Shown here one piece after another: positions 34,709 to 44,388 of a stretch of 64,000 bases of DNA. The DNA is from an uncultured Lachnospiraceae bacterium (GTDB lineage: Bacteria > Bacillota > Clostridia > Lachnospirales > Lachnospiraceae): contig CAJTMW010000001.1 in NCBI GenBank assembly GCA_910577275.1, positions 1-64,000 on the forward strand, read 5' to 3'. A model generated the notes under the pieces. It had not been told where the DNA came from. It worked only from the letters and a program-made list of their open reading frames with translations, and did not search any database. The position numbers and the translations under genes were made by a program. The stretch's first letter is position 1. Each line of letters starts with the position of its first letter.

Positions 34709-35545
34709 ATGAGTTATAAAATAGTGGCTGACAGTTGTTGTGAATTTCCGGAAGGGTATGAAAAGGATTCCAGATATGAGAGAGTTGCACTTCGGCTGGA
34801 TGTAGAGGATGAAGTTTTTATCGACGACGAATCCTTTGACCAGGCGAAATTTTTAAAGAGCGTGGCAAAGTCCGCCGAATGTCCGAAATCTTCCTGTCCG
34901 TCGCCGGAAGCTTTCAGGGAAGCTTACCGTACGGATGCGGAGAATGTTTTTGTCTTTACTTTGTCCTCCCATTTGAGCGGAAGCTACAACAGTGCGGAGC
35001 TGGGAAAGAAGCTCTACCATGAAAAGTACGGGGATAAAAATATTTTTGTGTGCGATTCAGAATCTGCAAGCTGCGGGGAGACCCAGCTTGCGTTCAAGGC
35101 TGTGGAATGGTCGAAAGAAGGTCGTTCTTTTGAGGAGATATGCCAAAGGCTTGCGGAATACAGGGATAAAATGAAGACTTACTTCGTGCTGGATAATCTG
35201 GAAACGCTGCGAAAGAACGGAAGACTTACGGGAATTAAAGCGTTTGTTGCCACCACCTTAAATATCAAACCGGTCATGAGCGCCACCAAGGGGGTAATTA
35301 TTCAAATCGGTCAGGCGATTGGAACCCAGAAAGCTCTCGCCAAAATGGCGGAGGCTGTGGCAAGGGAATCCGTACACCCGGAAGAAAAAATGCTGATGAT
35401 TACTCATTGCAACTGCCGGGAGCGGGCGGAAAAAGTAAAGGAAATGATACTGGAGAAAATCAGAGTAAAAGACGTGCTGATTATGGACACAAAAGGCGTC
35501 AGCAGCATGTACGCCAACGACGGCGGAGTCATCGTGACTTTGTAG
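34709..35545 (+). CDS. DegV family fatty-acid-binding protein
   Basis: 278 residues from ATG 34709 (MSYKIVADSCCEFP) behind TGGAGG; ATG 34691 is rejected. Family landmarks: DSCCEFP at the N-terminus, SSCPSPEAF, FTLSSHLSGSYNSAELG (fatty-acid headgroup loop), LDNLETLRKNGRLTG, and LIMDTKGVSSMYANDGGVIV at the C-terminus. DegV/FakB proteins bind a fatty acid and present it to the kinase FakA for incorporation into lipids. FakA is not adjacent. Copy B of the structured repeat lies immediately downstream. Confidence 0.94.
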   Translation: MSYKIVADSCCEFPEGYEKDSRYERVALRLDVEDEVFIDDESFDQAKFLKSVAKSAECPKSSCPSPEAFREAYRTDAENVFVFTLSSHLSGSYNSAELGKKLYHEKYGDKNIFVCDSESASCGETQLAFKAVEWSKEGRSFEEICQRLAEYRDKMKTYFVLDNLETLRKNGRLTGIKAFVATTLNIKPVMSATKGVIIQIGQAIGTQKALAKMAEAVARESVHPEEKMLMITHCNCRERAEKVKEMILEKIRVKDVLIMDTKGVSSMYANDGGVIVTL

Positions 35546-35551
35546 TTTGTG

Positions 35552-35633
35552 GTAAGGAGGGACCCGCGGAGCGGGAGGATGCCTTATCACCCGGCAGACG
35601 CCTGCGGGCAAAGCCCGCATGGAATGCGTCTGC
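35552..35633 (+). repeat. Structured two-hairpin repeat, copy B
   Basis: Same architecture as 87-169. Hairpin 1: GTAAGG (35552-35557)/CCTTAT (35582-35587), inner CCCGC (35563-35567)/GCGGG (35571-35575), internal loop identical to copy A. Hairpin 2: GCAGACGC (35594-35601)/GCGTCTGC (35626-35633), inner GCGGGC (35604-35609)/GCCCGC (35613-35618). It lies between degV and moxR, 6 nt after the degV stop. Confidence 0.75.
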
Positions 35634-35658
35634 TCAATAATGGGAATGGAGGACGAAG

Positions 35659-36471
35659 ATGAGTGAACAATTTTTAAGTACCGAGGAATATGTGGCGTCG
35701 GAACAGCTGATGGCAAGCGTAAACGTTGCCATTGCCCTGAAAAAGCCCCTTCTTATCAAGGGCGAGCCGGGAACCGGCAAAACCATGCTGGCGGAGGCGG
35801 TCGCCAAATCCCTCGGGAAGAAGCTGATAATCTGGAATATCAAATCCACAACCAAGGCACAGGACGGTCTTTACATGTATGACACTATCCAGCGGCTCTA
35901 TGACGGACAGTTCGGGGAGGAGGGCGTGAACGATATTGCCCGTTACATCAAGCTTGGAAAGCTGGGAGAGGCTTTCGAGGCCGAAGAACAGGTAGTGCTC
36001 TTAATCGACGAGATTGACAAGGCGGATTTGGAATTTCCCAACGACCTTCTCTGGGAACTTGACCAGATGGAGTTTTATATCCATGAGACGAAGCGCACCG
36101 TCAAGGCAAAACACCGCCCCATTGTGATAATTACCTCCAATGCGGAAAAGGAGCTGCCGGACGCTTTTCTTCGCAGATGTATTTTCCATTACATTGATTT
36201 CCCGGACGAGGCGCTTATGGAGGAAATTGTGAGAACTCATTATCCCGACGTGGAAGCAAACCTTCTGCAAAACGCTATGGATGTGTTTTACGGCATACGA
36301 GCCCTGCGCGATATCCGCAAAAAGCCCAGTACCTCGGAGCTGATTGACTGGATAAACGCCCTGCAGATTGGCGGAATTTCCGCAGATGAAATCAGGGCGA
36401 AGCTGCCGTTTGTGGGTGTGGTGGTAAAAAAGGACGAGGATTTGGAAACGGTGAGACAGAAGCTTGACTAG
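35659..36471 (+). CDS. MoxR-type AAA ATPase
   Basis: 270 residues. Walker A KGEPGTGKTMLAEAV, Walker B VVLLIDEIDKADLEFPNDLL, sensor ITSNAEKELPDAFLRRC, and the C-terminal helical lid. AGGAGGACG lies before the ATG. MoxR ATPases act as chaperones with a VWA-domain protein, and here the VWA partner follows 85 nt downstream. The client protein or cofactor is not visible in the window. Confidence 0.93.
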   Translation: MSEQFLSTEEYVASEQLMASVNVAIALKKPLLIKGEPGTGKTMLAEAVAKSLGKKLIIWNIKSTTKAQDGLYMYDTIQRLYDGQFGEEGVNDIARYIKLGKLGEAFEAEEQVVLLIDEIDKADLEFPNDLLWELDQMEFYIHETKRTVKAKHRPIVIITSNAEKELPDAFLRRCIFHYIDFPDEALMEEIVRTHYPDVEANLLQNAMDVFYGIRALRDIRKKPSTSELIDWINALQIGGISADEIRAKLPFVGVVVKKDEDLETVRQKLD

Positions 36472-36556
36472 GAAAGAGATGCCGCGGCCGGGAAATTGCG
36501 GCGCTTTGGAATGTGCATAAAGGCCGGAAATCTCCGGCATAGGAGAGGGTGCATAG

Positions 36557-37762
36557 ATGTTCACAAATTTCTTTTATACCTGTAAGGCAAAGGGGCTTTC
36601 TATTACCTTAAGCGAGTGGCTGACCTTGCAGGAGGCGCTGGATAAGGGACTTGGCGGGAGCAGCCTGACGCAGTTTTATTATCTTGCCAGAATGATTCTT
36701 GTGAAAAGCGAGACGGATTTTGACAAGTTTGACATGGCTTTCGAGGAGACCTTTAAGGGAATTCAGTCGGAGAATGAAATATCCAAAAATATGATGAAGT
36801 GGCTGGACAAGTCCGAGCTGATTGATATGGTGGACGAGGAAGAACGTTACCGTATGAACGAGCAGGACGGAATACAGTTTATCGACAAGGACGAGGTGGA
36901 GGCCAAGTTTAAGGAGCGCCTCCGCGACCAGGACAGCGAACATAACGGCGGAAGCTTCTGGATTGGCAGTATGGGAAAGACAGCCTTCGGAAATATGGGC
37001 GGCTTTATGGGCGGTATCCGGGTAGGCGGAAAAACCGGTTATCAGAGCGCCTTTCAGGTGGTAGGAGCCCGTAAATACAGGGATTTTCGGGATGACAGAA
37101 TGCTTGACAACCGCCAGTTTCAGCTTGCTTTCCGCAAGCTGCGCCAGTTTTCCACGAAGCTGGATATTCCCAAGACGGAGCTGGATATTGACGGAACCAT
37201 AGACAAGACCTGCAATAACGGCGGCTGCCTCCAGATTGTCATGGAAAAGCCCCGGAAGAATGCGGTGAAACTTCTTCTGCTTATGGATTCCGGCGGAACC
37301 ATGATTCCGTTCAGCTCTCTCTTAAACGAATTGTTTCAGGCGGTACACAAGTCCAATCACTATAAGGACGTAAAGACCTATTATTTTCATAACTGTATCT
37401 ATTCCAAGCTGTACAAAACCCCGGAATGCGAAAACGGGGACTGGATTGACACGGAATGGATGTTCCGTAACCTTGACAGCGATTACAAGGTAATCGTGGT
37501 GGGGGACGCCGCCATGGCGCCGGAGGAGCTTTACTCCACCAGCGGTAACTACAGAGGGCCTAACGGCGGCCTTGCGGGATGGGACTGGCTGCAGCTTTTG
37601 AAGCGTCACTATAAAAAAGTGGTATGGCTCAATCCAAAGATGGCTCCCGGCCACGCACCCTGGAGAGAGGCGGAGACGGCGATTAAAGGGCTGTTCCCCA
37701 TGTACAAGCTTACCGTGGACGGATTGAATCAGGCGATGATAAAGCTGATGCTGAATAAATAA
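36557..37762 (+). CDS. VWA domain protein (CoxE-like), MoxR partner
   Basis: 401 residues. A helical N-terminal part, then a VWA domain with the metal-ion-dependent adhesion site starting LLLMDSGGTMIPFSS; the usual DxSxS appears as DSGGT, so the last Ser is replaced by Thr. The C-terminus holds WLNPKMAPGHAPW and a final helical segment. RBS GAGAGGG. With the MoxR ATPase it forms a typical chaperone pair, used in other systems to insert metals or activate enzymes. The target here is unknown. Confidence 0.9.
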   Translation: MFTNFFYTCKAKGLSITLSEWLTLQEALDKGLGGSSLTQFYYLARMILVKSETDFDKFDMAFEETFKGIQSENEISKNMMKWLDKSELIDMVDEEERYRMNEQDGIQFIDKDEVEAKFKERLRDQDSEHNGGSFWIGSMGKTAFGNMGGFMGGIRVGGKTGYQSAFQVVGARKYRDFRDDRMLDNRQFQLAFRKLRQFSTKLDIPKTELDIDGTIDKTCNNGGCLQIVMEKPRKNAVKLLLLMDSGGTMIPFSSLLNELFQAVHKSNHYKDVKTYYFHNCIYSKLYKTPECENGDWIDTEWMFRNLDSDYKVIVVGDAAMAPEELYSTSGNYRGPNGGLAGWDWLQLLKRHYKKVVWLNPKMAPGHAPWREAETAIKGLFPMYKLTVDGLNQAMIKLMLNK

Positions 37763-37874
37763 GTTGTGAGAAATTTACATTTTTCATAGGAATAAATGCG
37801 GCTTTTAGTAATTATTCATAGGAAAAACGCAAAAGTTAGTGCATCGGCAGCCGGAGGAAGGGAAGCGTGGAAGT

Positions 37875-39218
37875 ATGGAAAGAGAAATTATGGCGCGACT
37901 GGCAAAATGGAAGGATTCGCCGGACAGGAAACCGCTGCTGATTACCGGTGTAAGACAATGCGGAAAAACTTATGTGATAAAGGAATTCGGAAACAGATAT
38001 TTTGAGGATGTGGCATATTTCTATTTTGAAGGAAATAAAGGACTGGCGTCAATTTTCGATTATGATTTGGAGCCGGAAAGAATTATAAAGGAGCTTGGCA
38101 GTATTGTCCGGGGAAAGGAAATTATCCCGGGAAAAACACTGGTGATTTTTGATGAAATTCAGGCATGCCCGAAAGCAATTACCTCGTTGAAGTATTTTTA
38201 TGAAAACTTAAGGGAACTTCATATCGTATGCGCGGGGTCGTTGCTCGGCGTTTCCGTAAAAAGAGATAATGTGTCTTTTCCTGTGGGAAAAGTAAACCGG
38301 ATGCAGATGTATCCCATGACATTTTCCGAATTTCTCTGCGCAAACGGGGAGCAGGAGCTGTATAAAGGCGCGGGACGTTTTGAGCCGGGGAAAGAACTGC
38401 CGGAACTATATTATGTCCCGCTCAGGAAGTATTTGAAATATTATTATATTGTAGGGGGTATGCCGGAGGCCGTAAAAAAGTGGACGGATACACATGATTT
38501 TGATGCGGTGTCCGAGCTGCAGGATAATATTCTGCAGGACTACAGTAACGATTTTGCAAAACATGCGCCTAAGATGGATGTTCCAAAGCTGGGGTGGATT
38601 TGGGATTCCATTCCGAAGCAGCTGGCGAAAGATAACAATAAATTTGTTTTTTCTCATGTAAAAGAGGGAAAGCGTTCTGCCGAGCTGGAAGATGCGCTGG
38701 AATGGCTGTCTGATGCCGGTCTGGTGCACCGGCTGGAAATGGTGTCAAATCCTGCGCTTCCCCTGTCTTTTTATGCGGACGCTACATTTTTCAAGGTATA
38801 TATGTCAGATATAGGATTGCTTCGGAGGAAAGCGGGATTGTCGCATCGGACAATTCTGGGAGAGTCGGAGCTTTACAGTAATTTCAAGGGGGCGCTTACA
38901 GAAAATTATGTTTTGAATGAGCTTGTGGCTCAGGGAAAGCATCCTTATTTCTGGCGTTCGGGAAATACGGCGGAGCTGGATTTTCTGTTTGAAGACAGGG
39001 ACAGAGTTATTCCTGTGGAAGCAAAGGCGGAGATAAGAACAAAAGCCAAAAGCTATCAGCAGTTCTGCAAAAAATACAGACCGTCTCTGGGATTTAAGTT
39101 TTCCATGAAAAACACAGGTGAAAATATGACAGAGGATACGAAAACGTATAGTCTTTCGTTATATTTACTGTGGATGCTGGACAGGTATCTGAATGTTGCG
39201 GATACAGATAAAAAATAA
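37875..39218 (+). CDS. ATPase with DUF4143 (AAA_14 family)
   Basis: 447 residues from ATG 37875; an in-frame ATG at 37839 lacks a site. Walker A ITGVRQCGKTYVI, Walker B TLVIFDEIQACPKAI, then the C-terminal DUF4143 domain with ALTENYVLNELVAQGKHPYFWRSGNTAELDF, a PD-(D/E)xK-like fold (the ELDF and VEAK segments supply the acidic and Lys residues). Such stand-alone genes are common, mobile accessory genes in Firmicutes and Bacteroidetes, of unproven function. No operon partner. Confidence 0.9.
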   Translation: MEREIMARLAKWKDSPDRKPLLITGVRQCGKTYVIKEFGNRYFEDVAYFYFEGNKGLASIFDYDLEPERIIKELGSIVRGKEIIPGKTLVIFDEIQACPKAITSLKYFYENLRELHIVCAGSLLGVSVKRDNVSFPVGKVNRMQMYPMTFSEFLCANGEQELYKGAGRFEPGKELPELYYVPLRKYLKYYYIVGGMPEAVKKWTDTHDFDAVSELQDNILQDYSNDFAKHAPKMDVPKLGWIWDSIPKQLAKDNNKFVFSHVKEGKRSAELEDALEWLSDAGLVHRLEMVSNPALPLSFYADATFFKVYMSDIGLLRRKAGLSHRTILGESELYSNFKGALTENYVLNELVAQGKHPYFWRSGNTAELDFLFEDRDRVIPVEAKAEIRTKAKSYQQFCKKYRPSLGFKFSMKNTGENMTEDTKTYSLSLYLLWMLDRYLNVADTDKK

Positions 39219-39377
39219 TTGTTGTAATTTCATGAAATTTGTTATAAAGTAAAGGTCGTAAAGCAAACTTAAGTTTATGTTTGCGCTGTGTTTCTCAAAT
39301 ATGCAAAGCCTTTAGCCTGCGTATGCGGCCATTGGCGGGGCCTTAAGAGGAAAGACGGCGCAGAAGAGAGGAGAAAG

Positions 39378-40640
39378 ATGAAAAAATTATTAAGCGTACT
39401 TTTGGCAGCGGCAATGGCAGTTTCCCTTTGTGCGTGCGGCGGCAATGCGTCAAATGAAGATACTTCCGGAGCAACCGGAACCGACGCGGCAGAGAGCGCT
39501 GACGATGCGACAGACGATGCTGCAACGGCAGATACCGCGGCGGACGCGGAGAGTGAAGACGCTGCGCAGACGGAAGATGAGAGCGCACCGGCAGGAAGCG
39601 GCGTGATGCCTGCAATTGCAAAGGAAGATTTAAAGATTGGCGTTATCCACATCACAGACCCTGCGGAGGGAAGCGGATATACCTATACTCATGACCTTGG
39701 CATTCAGGGAATGCAGAAAAACCTGGGCCTTGAGGATTCCCAGATTGTCCGCAAGAACAACGTAAACGACACGGACGCAACGGCAATCGAAAACGCAATC
39801 AGAGAGTGCGTTGAAGACGGTTGCAATGTGATTTTTGCAACAAGCTGGGGCTTTATGGATACCTGCGAGGCGCTGGCGGACGAGTTCCCGGAAATTATTT
39901 TTTCCCATGGGACAGGCTATAAATCAAACGGCGTAAACTTCAATAACTATTTCGGAAGAATTTATCAGGCAAGATATCTGGCAGGTATTGCTGCCGGACT
40001 TAAGACAGAGAGCAACAAGCTGGGCTATGTGGCGGCTATGGGACAGGACAACTCCGAGGTGACAGGCGGCATTAATGCTTTTGCAATGGGCGCGTATTCC
40101 GTAAATCCTGACTGTGAGGTTTATGTAAAGGTTACCAACAGCTGGTTTGACCCCGAGGGAGAAACCCAGGCGGCTCAGGCACTGGTTGACCTTGGATGCG
40201 ATGTGATTGCACAGCACTGTGATACCCCCAATCCGCAGACGGTAGCGGAGCAGAACGGCGTATGGGGCGTGGGCTATAATTCAGATATGTCCAAGGATGC
40301 TCCGGGCGCGGTACTTACTTCCGTTATGTGGGACTGGTCCGTATACTATACATGGGCGGTTCAGTCTGTGATGGAAGGCAACTGGACAGGCGAAAACTAC
40401 TTTGGCGGTATGGCTGACGGCCTTGTGAATATTGCGCCTCTTTCCGACCTCTGTGCGGAGGGCACAGCGGAAGCCGTTGAGGAAGCCCGCAATAAGATTA
40501 TAAAAGAGGGCTTTAACGTGTTTGACGGTGTGATTGAGACCAACGACGGAAATACGGTCGGCGCTGAGGGCTCCACACTTAGCGACAGCGACATCACCGG
40601 AAATATGAATTGGTATTTCAAGAACGTTGTAGTTAAATAA
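39378..40640 (+). CDS. BMP family substrate-binding lipoprotein
   Basis: 420 residues from ATG 39378 behind GAGAGGAG. The signal peptide MKKLLSVLLAAAMAVSLCAC ends in the lipobox LCAC (Cys20). An acidic, disordered linker runs to about residue 75. The Bmp domain starts at LKIGVIHITDPAEGSGYTYTHDLGIQ..., with ATSWGFMDTCE and VYYTWAVQSVM. BMP proteins bind purine or other nucleosides for the ABC importer encoded next. A terminator-like hairpin separates it from the ATPase gene, consistent with higher expression of the binding protein. Confidence 0.92.
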   Translation: MKKLLSVLLAAAMAVSLCACGGNASNEDTSGATGTDAAESADDATDDAATADTAADAESEDAAQTEDESAPAGSGVMPAIAKEDLKIGVIHITDPAEGSGYTYTHDLGIQGMQKNLGLEDSQIVRKNNVNDTDATAIENAIRECVEDGCNVIFATSWGFMDTCEALADEFPEIIFSHGTGYKSNGVNFNNYFGRIYQARYLAGIAAGLKTESNKLGYVAAMGQDNSEVTGGINAFAMGAYSVNPDCEVYVKVTNSWFDPEGETQAAQALVDLGCDVIAQHCDTPNPQTVAEQNGVWGVGYNSDMSKDAPGAVLTSVMWDWSVYYTWAVQSVMEGNWTGENYFGGMADGLVNIAPLSDLCAEGTAEAVEEARNKIIKEGFNVFDGVIETNDGNTVGAEGSTLSDSDITGNMNWYFKNVVVK

Positions 40641-40660
40641 CTGAAAAGAAAGTTTCATAG

Positions 40661-40690
40661 AGGGCGGCCGTTTCTGACCGCCCTGTTTTA
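40661..40690 (+). terminator. Attenuating hairpin after the BMP gene
   Basis: AGGGCGG (40661-40667) pairs with CCGCCCT (40678-40684), followed by GTTTTA. It lies inside the transporter operon, so it is probably a partial terminator that lowers downstream expression relative to the binding protein. Confidence 0.7.
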
Positions 40691-40706
40691 TATGAGAGGG
40701 AATTAC

Positions 40707-42248
40707 ATGGGGGAACAGGCAAAAGAGCAATATGCAATTGAGTGCAGGAAGATTACAAAGACCTTCGGCAAGGTGGTTGCCAATGATGAGATTGATTTGA
40801 AGGTCAGATACGGAGAAATCCTCGCCCTTTTGGGGGAGAACGGTTCGGGAAAGACCACCCTTATGAATATGCTTTCAGGTATTTATCATCCTGACAGCGG
40901 GGAGATTTTTATCGGAGGAAAAGAGGTAAAAATCAATTCTCCGGCGGATTCCATGAAGCTTGGAATCGGAATGATTCATCAGCATTTCAAGCTGGTGGAG
41001 GCGTTCCAGGCAATGGATAACATTATCCTTGGAACGGTGGGTAAAAAGGAAAAAAGCAGGATAACCAGCGAAAAGATAAAGGCTATCAGCGAAAATTACG
41101 GACTGGAAATCGAGCCGGAAAAATACGTCTGCGATATGAGCGTTTCCGAAAAGCAGACGGTTGAAATTTTGAAGGTTTTATATAAAGGGGCGGAAATTCT
41201 GATACTGGACGAGCCTACGGCCGTGCTGACGCCCCAGGAGACGGAAAAGCTGTTCCGTATTCTGCGGAAAATGAAGGAAAAGGGCTGCGCGATTATCATT
41301 ATCACGCACAAGCTGCAGGAGGTTCTGAGCATCAGCGACAGGGTGACAATCCTTCGGAAGGGAAAGAGCATCGACACCGTTCTTACCTCCGAGTGCGACG
41401 CCAAAAAGCTCACGGAGCTGATGGTGGGACGGCCTGTCAGCCTTGAGATTGACCGGCCCCATATGAAAGACCATGAGACGGTGCTTAAGGTGGTGGATTT
41501 GACGGTAAACAAGCCTGACGGCACGACAGCAATCGACGACATTTCCTTTGAGATTCGAAAAGGGGAAATTCTCGGCGTGGCCGGAGTTGCGGGGAGCGGT
41601 CAGAAGGAGCTCTGCGAGACCATTGCCGGGCTGATGCATGCAAAACAGGGCGCGATTCTTTTTCACAAGGAAAATCTGCTGGGAAAGACGCCCTCCGAGA
41701 TTATTGAAAAGGGAGTCAGCATGAGCTTTGTGCCTGAGGACAGGCTGGGCATGGGACTGGTGGCATCCATGGGCATGACGGATAATATGCTGCTTAAGAG
41801 CTACCATAAGGGAAACGGCCCTTTTATCAAAAGAAAACCGGCCAGGGAGCTGGCGCAGAAGCTGATAAACAAGCTGGATATTGTGACTCCCGGAACGGAG
41901 ACGCCGGTACGGCTCTTAAGCGGGGGAAATGTGCAGAAGGTTCTCCTTGGACGGGAAATCGAATCGGCGCCTACGGTGCTGATTACGGCCTATCCCGTGC
42001 GGGGGCTTGATATTAATTCCTCTTACACCGTATATGACCTTTTAAACGAGCAGAAGCAGAAGAACGTGGCGGTGATGTATATCGGCGAGGATTTGGATGT
42101 GCTTTTGGAGCTGTCCGACCGTATTATGATTCTGTGCCACGGCCGGATTACGGGAATTGTAAAGGCAGAGGAAACCACAAAAGAAGAAATCGGAATGATG
42201 ATGACAGGCGAGAGCCGGCATCAGGGAGAAAAGGAGGCCGCATTATGA
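40707..42248 (+). CDS. BMP-type ABC importer ATPase (two NBDs)
   Basis: 513 residues from ATG 40707 (GAGAGGG upstream). The first NBD is intact: GENGSGKTTLMN, signature region MSVSEKQTVEIL, Walker B ILILDEPTAVLT. The second NBD has GVAGSGQKE in place of a canonical Walker A, LLSGGNVQKVLLGRE, and ITAYPVRGLD where a Walker B Asp-Glu would be, so it is catalytically degenerate, a known feature of this family. It energises nucleoside uptake with the two permeases downstream. Its TGA overlaps the next start (ATGA). Confidence 0.93.
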   Translation: MGEQAKEQYAIECRKITKTFGKVVANDEIDLKVRYGEILALLGENGSGKTTLMNMLSGIYHPDSGEIFIGGKEVKINSPADSMKLGIGMIHQHFKLVEAFQAMDNIILGTVGKKEKSRITSEKIKAISENYGLEIEPEKYVCDMSVSEKQTVEILKVLYKGAEILILDEPTAVLTPQETEKLFRILRKMKEKGCAIIIITHKLQEVLSISDRVTILRKGKSIDTVLTSECDAKKLTELMVGRPVSLEIDRPHMKDHETVLKVVDLTVNKPDGTTAIDDISFEIRKGEILGVAGVAGSGQKELCETIAGLMHAKQGAILFHKENLLGKTPSEIIEKGVSMSFVPEDRLGMGLVASMGMTDNMLLKSYHKGNGPFIKRKPARELAQKLINKLDIVTPGTETPVRLLSGGNVQKVLLGREIESAPTVLITAYPVRGLDINSSYTVYDLLNEQKQKNVAVMYIGEDLDVLLELSDRIMILCHGRITGIVKAEETTKEEIGMMMTGESRHQGEKEAAL

Positions 42249-43354
42249 GCGCAGGAGGGGGAAATAATCAAAAAGAGCCTGTAATCAGAGTGGTAAAGCG
42301 TTCGGAGCGCCCCACAAGGGATATTATCCTGCTGCGGCTTTTCGCGGTAGCGTTATCGCTGGTTGCCGGAGGAATTTTTATCGCCTGTGTGGGACAGAAT
42401 CCCTTTACCGTGTATAAAACCATTGTGTCAGGGGCCTGCCGAAGCGTGATGGCCTTTCAGGGAACCGTTAAAATCATGATTCCGCTGCTGATTACTTCCT
42501 TAGGCGTTACTCTTGCCTTTAAAATGAAGTTCTGGAACATCGGAGCGGAGGGACAGCTTATTTTCGGCGCAACCTGCGCAACCTTCTTCGCCCTTTTCTG
42601 CTCAGGGTGGAACCATGTTGTGCTTGTGATTGTCATGTTTCTGGCAGGAATTATCGGAGGCGGGCTGTGGGGACTGATTCCCGCTTTCTTTAAGGTGAAA
42701 TACAATACCAACGAGACGCTTTTTACCCTGATGCTGAATTACATTGCGCTTCATATCGTGTCTTATCTGCGGGACGGTCCGTGGACGGACCCGGCGGCAC
42801 AGGGCTTTCCCAAGATTGCGAGATTCGACAAGAACGCCGCCTTAGACAAGCTTTTCGGGATTCAGTTCGGATGGCTGATTGCCCTAATCCTTACGGTCGT
42901 CATTTTTATTTACATGAAATATGCAAAACAGGGCTATGAAATCAGCGTGGTGGGAGAAAGTCAGGATACCGCCAGATATGCGGGGATGCATGTCCGGAAA
43001 ATTGTGCTTCGGACCATGTTTTTAAGCGGCGGGATTTGCGGAATGGCCGGTATGATACAGGCAACAGGCTCCGATATTACCCTCACAACCTCCGTTGCGG
43101 GAGGCGTGGGATTTACGGCAATTATCGTGGCGTGGCTGGCGCAGCTCAATCCCTTTTCCATTTTTGTGGTATCCTTTTTGTTCAGCGTTCTCGAAAAGGG
43201 AAGCAGCGTGGTGCAGTCGGAGTTTGGATTATCCACGGACTGCGCGGATGTGCTGCAGGGAATTATTTTGTTTTTCATTTTGGGATGCGAATTTTTTGTG
43301 AGATACCGTTTTCAGATTGCCGGCGCGGCGCATAAAGCAAAGAGGGAGGAATAG
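42245..43354 (+). CDS. BMP-type ABC importer permease 1
   Basis: 369 residues. A ~30-residue cytoplasmic N-terminus, then about nine or ten hydrophobic helices (branched-chain/ribose permease fold, BPD_transp_2). Signature segment GESQDTARYAGMHVRKIVLRTMFLSGG with the EAA-like loop that contacts the ATPase. The start follows GGAGG and overlaps the ATPase stop. The second permease begins 4 nt after its stop. Confidence 0.92.
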   Translation: MSAGGGNNQKEPVIRVVKRSERPTRDIILLRLFAVALSLVAGGIFIACVGQNPFTVYKTIVSGACRSVMAFQGTVKIMIPLLITSLGVTLAFKMKFWNIGAEGQLIFGATCATFFALFCSGWNHVVLVIVMFLAGIIGGGLWGLIPAFFKVKYNTNETLFTLMLNYIALHIVSYLRDGPWTDPAAQGFPKIARFDKNAALDKLFGIQFGWLIALILTVVIFIYMKYAKQGYEISVVGESQDTARYAGMHVRKIVLRTMFLSGGICGMAGMIQATGSDITLTTSVAGGVGFTAIIVAWLAQLNPFSIFVVSFLFSVLEKGSSVVQSEFGLSTDCADVLQGIILFFILGCEFFVRYRFQIAGAAHKAKREE

Positions 43355-43357
43355 AAG

Positions 43358-44314
43358 ATGGATATGCTGATTAAATTTCTTGTGGCAGCTGTGGGCGCGG
43401 GAACCCCTCTCCTTTTTGGAACCGTGGGGGAGATACTGACGGAAAAGACAGGGCATTTGAACCTGGGCGTGGAGGGAATGATGTCCATCGGCGCCTGTGT
43501 GGGATTCATGGTGGGATATTATACGGATAACTTTTTTCTGGCGCTCCTTTTCAGCGCCGTTGCGGGAGCCCTAAGCGCCCTGGTTTATGCGCTCCTCACC
43601 GTAACCTTTATGGCGAATCAGAATGTGACGGGACTTACCCTTACGATTTTTGGCATCGGGTTTGCCAATTTCATCGGTATTTTTATTTTAAATAAAAGTC
43701 CGGAAGGAACCCTGAAGTTGCCGGAGAAGATTACGGCGGCAATGCGCGGAGGCGCGATTCCGGCCCTTGGCGATATTCCCGTGATTGGAGAGCTGCTGTT
43801 CTCCTACAGCCCCTTTGTGTATATCGGGATTGTGATTGCCATTTTGAGCGGATGGTACCTGAACCGCACCAAGGCGGGGCTTAATCTGAAAGCCACGGGT
43901 GAAAATCCGGGGGCTGCCGATGCGGCGGGAATCAGTGTGACCAGAGTAAAATATACAAATATTATACTTGGCGGCGCTATCTGCGGAATCGGGGGCGTAT
44001 ACTGCTCCATGATTATCAACGGCGGCGTGTGGATAAGCAATAACGTGGGCGGCCTTGGCTGGATTGCCGTGGCACTTGTAATCTTTGCCAACTGGCAGCC
44101 GGCAGGGGCGATTTTAGGCTCCTTTGTGTTCGGCGCTCTGCGGGTGCTGAAATATTATATTCCCCAGAGCGTTCTGCCTTTTCCAACGGCCTTTTACGAT
44201 ATGCTGCCGTTCCTCATGACGGCGCTGGTTCTGGTAATCAGCTCCATGCGGAAATCAGGAAGAATCAATCTTCCGGCGGCGCTTGGGCAGAATTACTTCC
44301 GGGAGGAACGATAG
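43358..44314 (+). CDS. BMP-type ABC importer permease 2
   Basis: 318 residues, about eight helices, BPD_transp_2. The EAA-like loop reads ATGENPGAADAAGISVTRVKYTNIIL. It forms the heterodimeric pore with permease 1. With the BMP lipoprotein and ATPase this gives a complete nucleoside importer (NupOPQ/Bmp type), four genes in order binding protein, ATPase, permease, permease. Confidence 0.92.
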   Translation: MDMLIKFLVAAVGAGTPLLFGTVGEILTEKTGHLNLGVEGMMSIGACVGFMVGYYTDNFFLALLFSAVAGALSALVYALLTVTFMANQNVTGLTLTIFGIGFANFIGIFILNKSPEGTLKLPEKITAAMRGGAIPALGDIPVIGELLFSYSPFVYIGIVIAILSGWYLNRTKAGLNLKATGENPGAADAAGISVTRVKYTNIILGGAICGIGGVYCSMIINGGVWISNNVGGLGWIAVALVIFANWQPAGAILGSFVFGALRVLKYYIPQSVLPFPTAFYDMLPFLMTALVLVISSMRKSGRINLPAALGQNYFREER

Positions 44315-44388
44315 AATTTGACAACAGATAAGAGAACCTGCGCGGTGTGCATTATCTGTGGGATTATAAACAGAAAGGATTGACAGCA

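Noticed and set aside
39219..39377. Purine riboswitch before the nucleoside importer
   Set aside because: A GCAAAC/GTTTGC hairpin is present but the conserved purine-aptamer core is not.
44315..44388. T-box leader before tyrS
   Set aside because: The leader is only about 75 nt with one hairpin and no T-box sequence.
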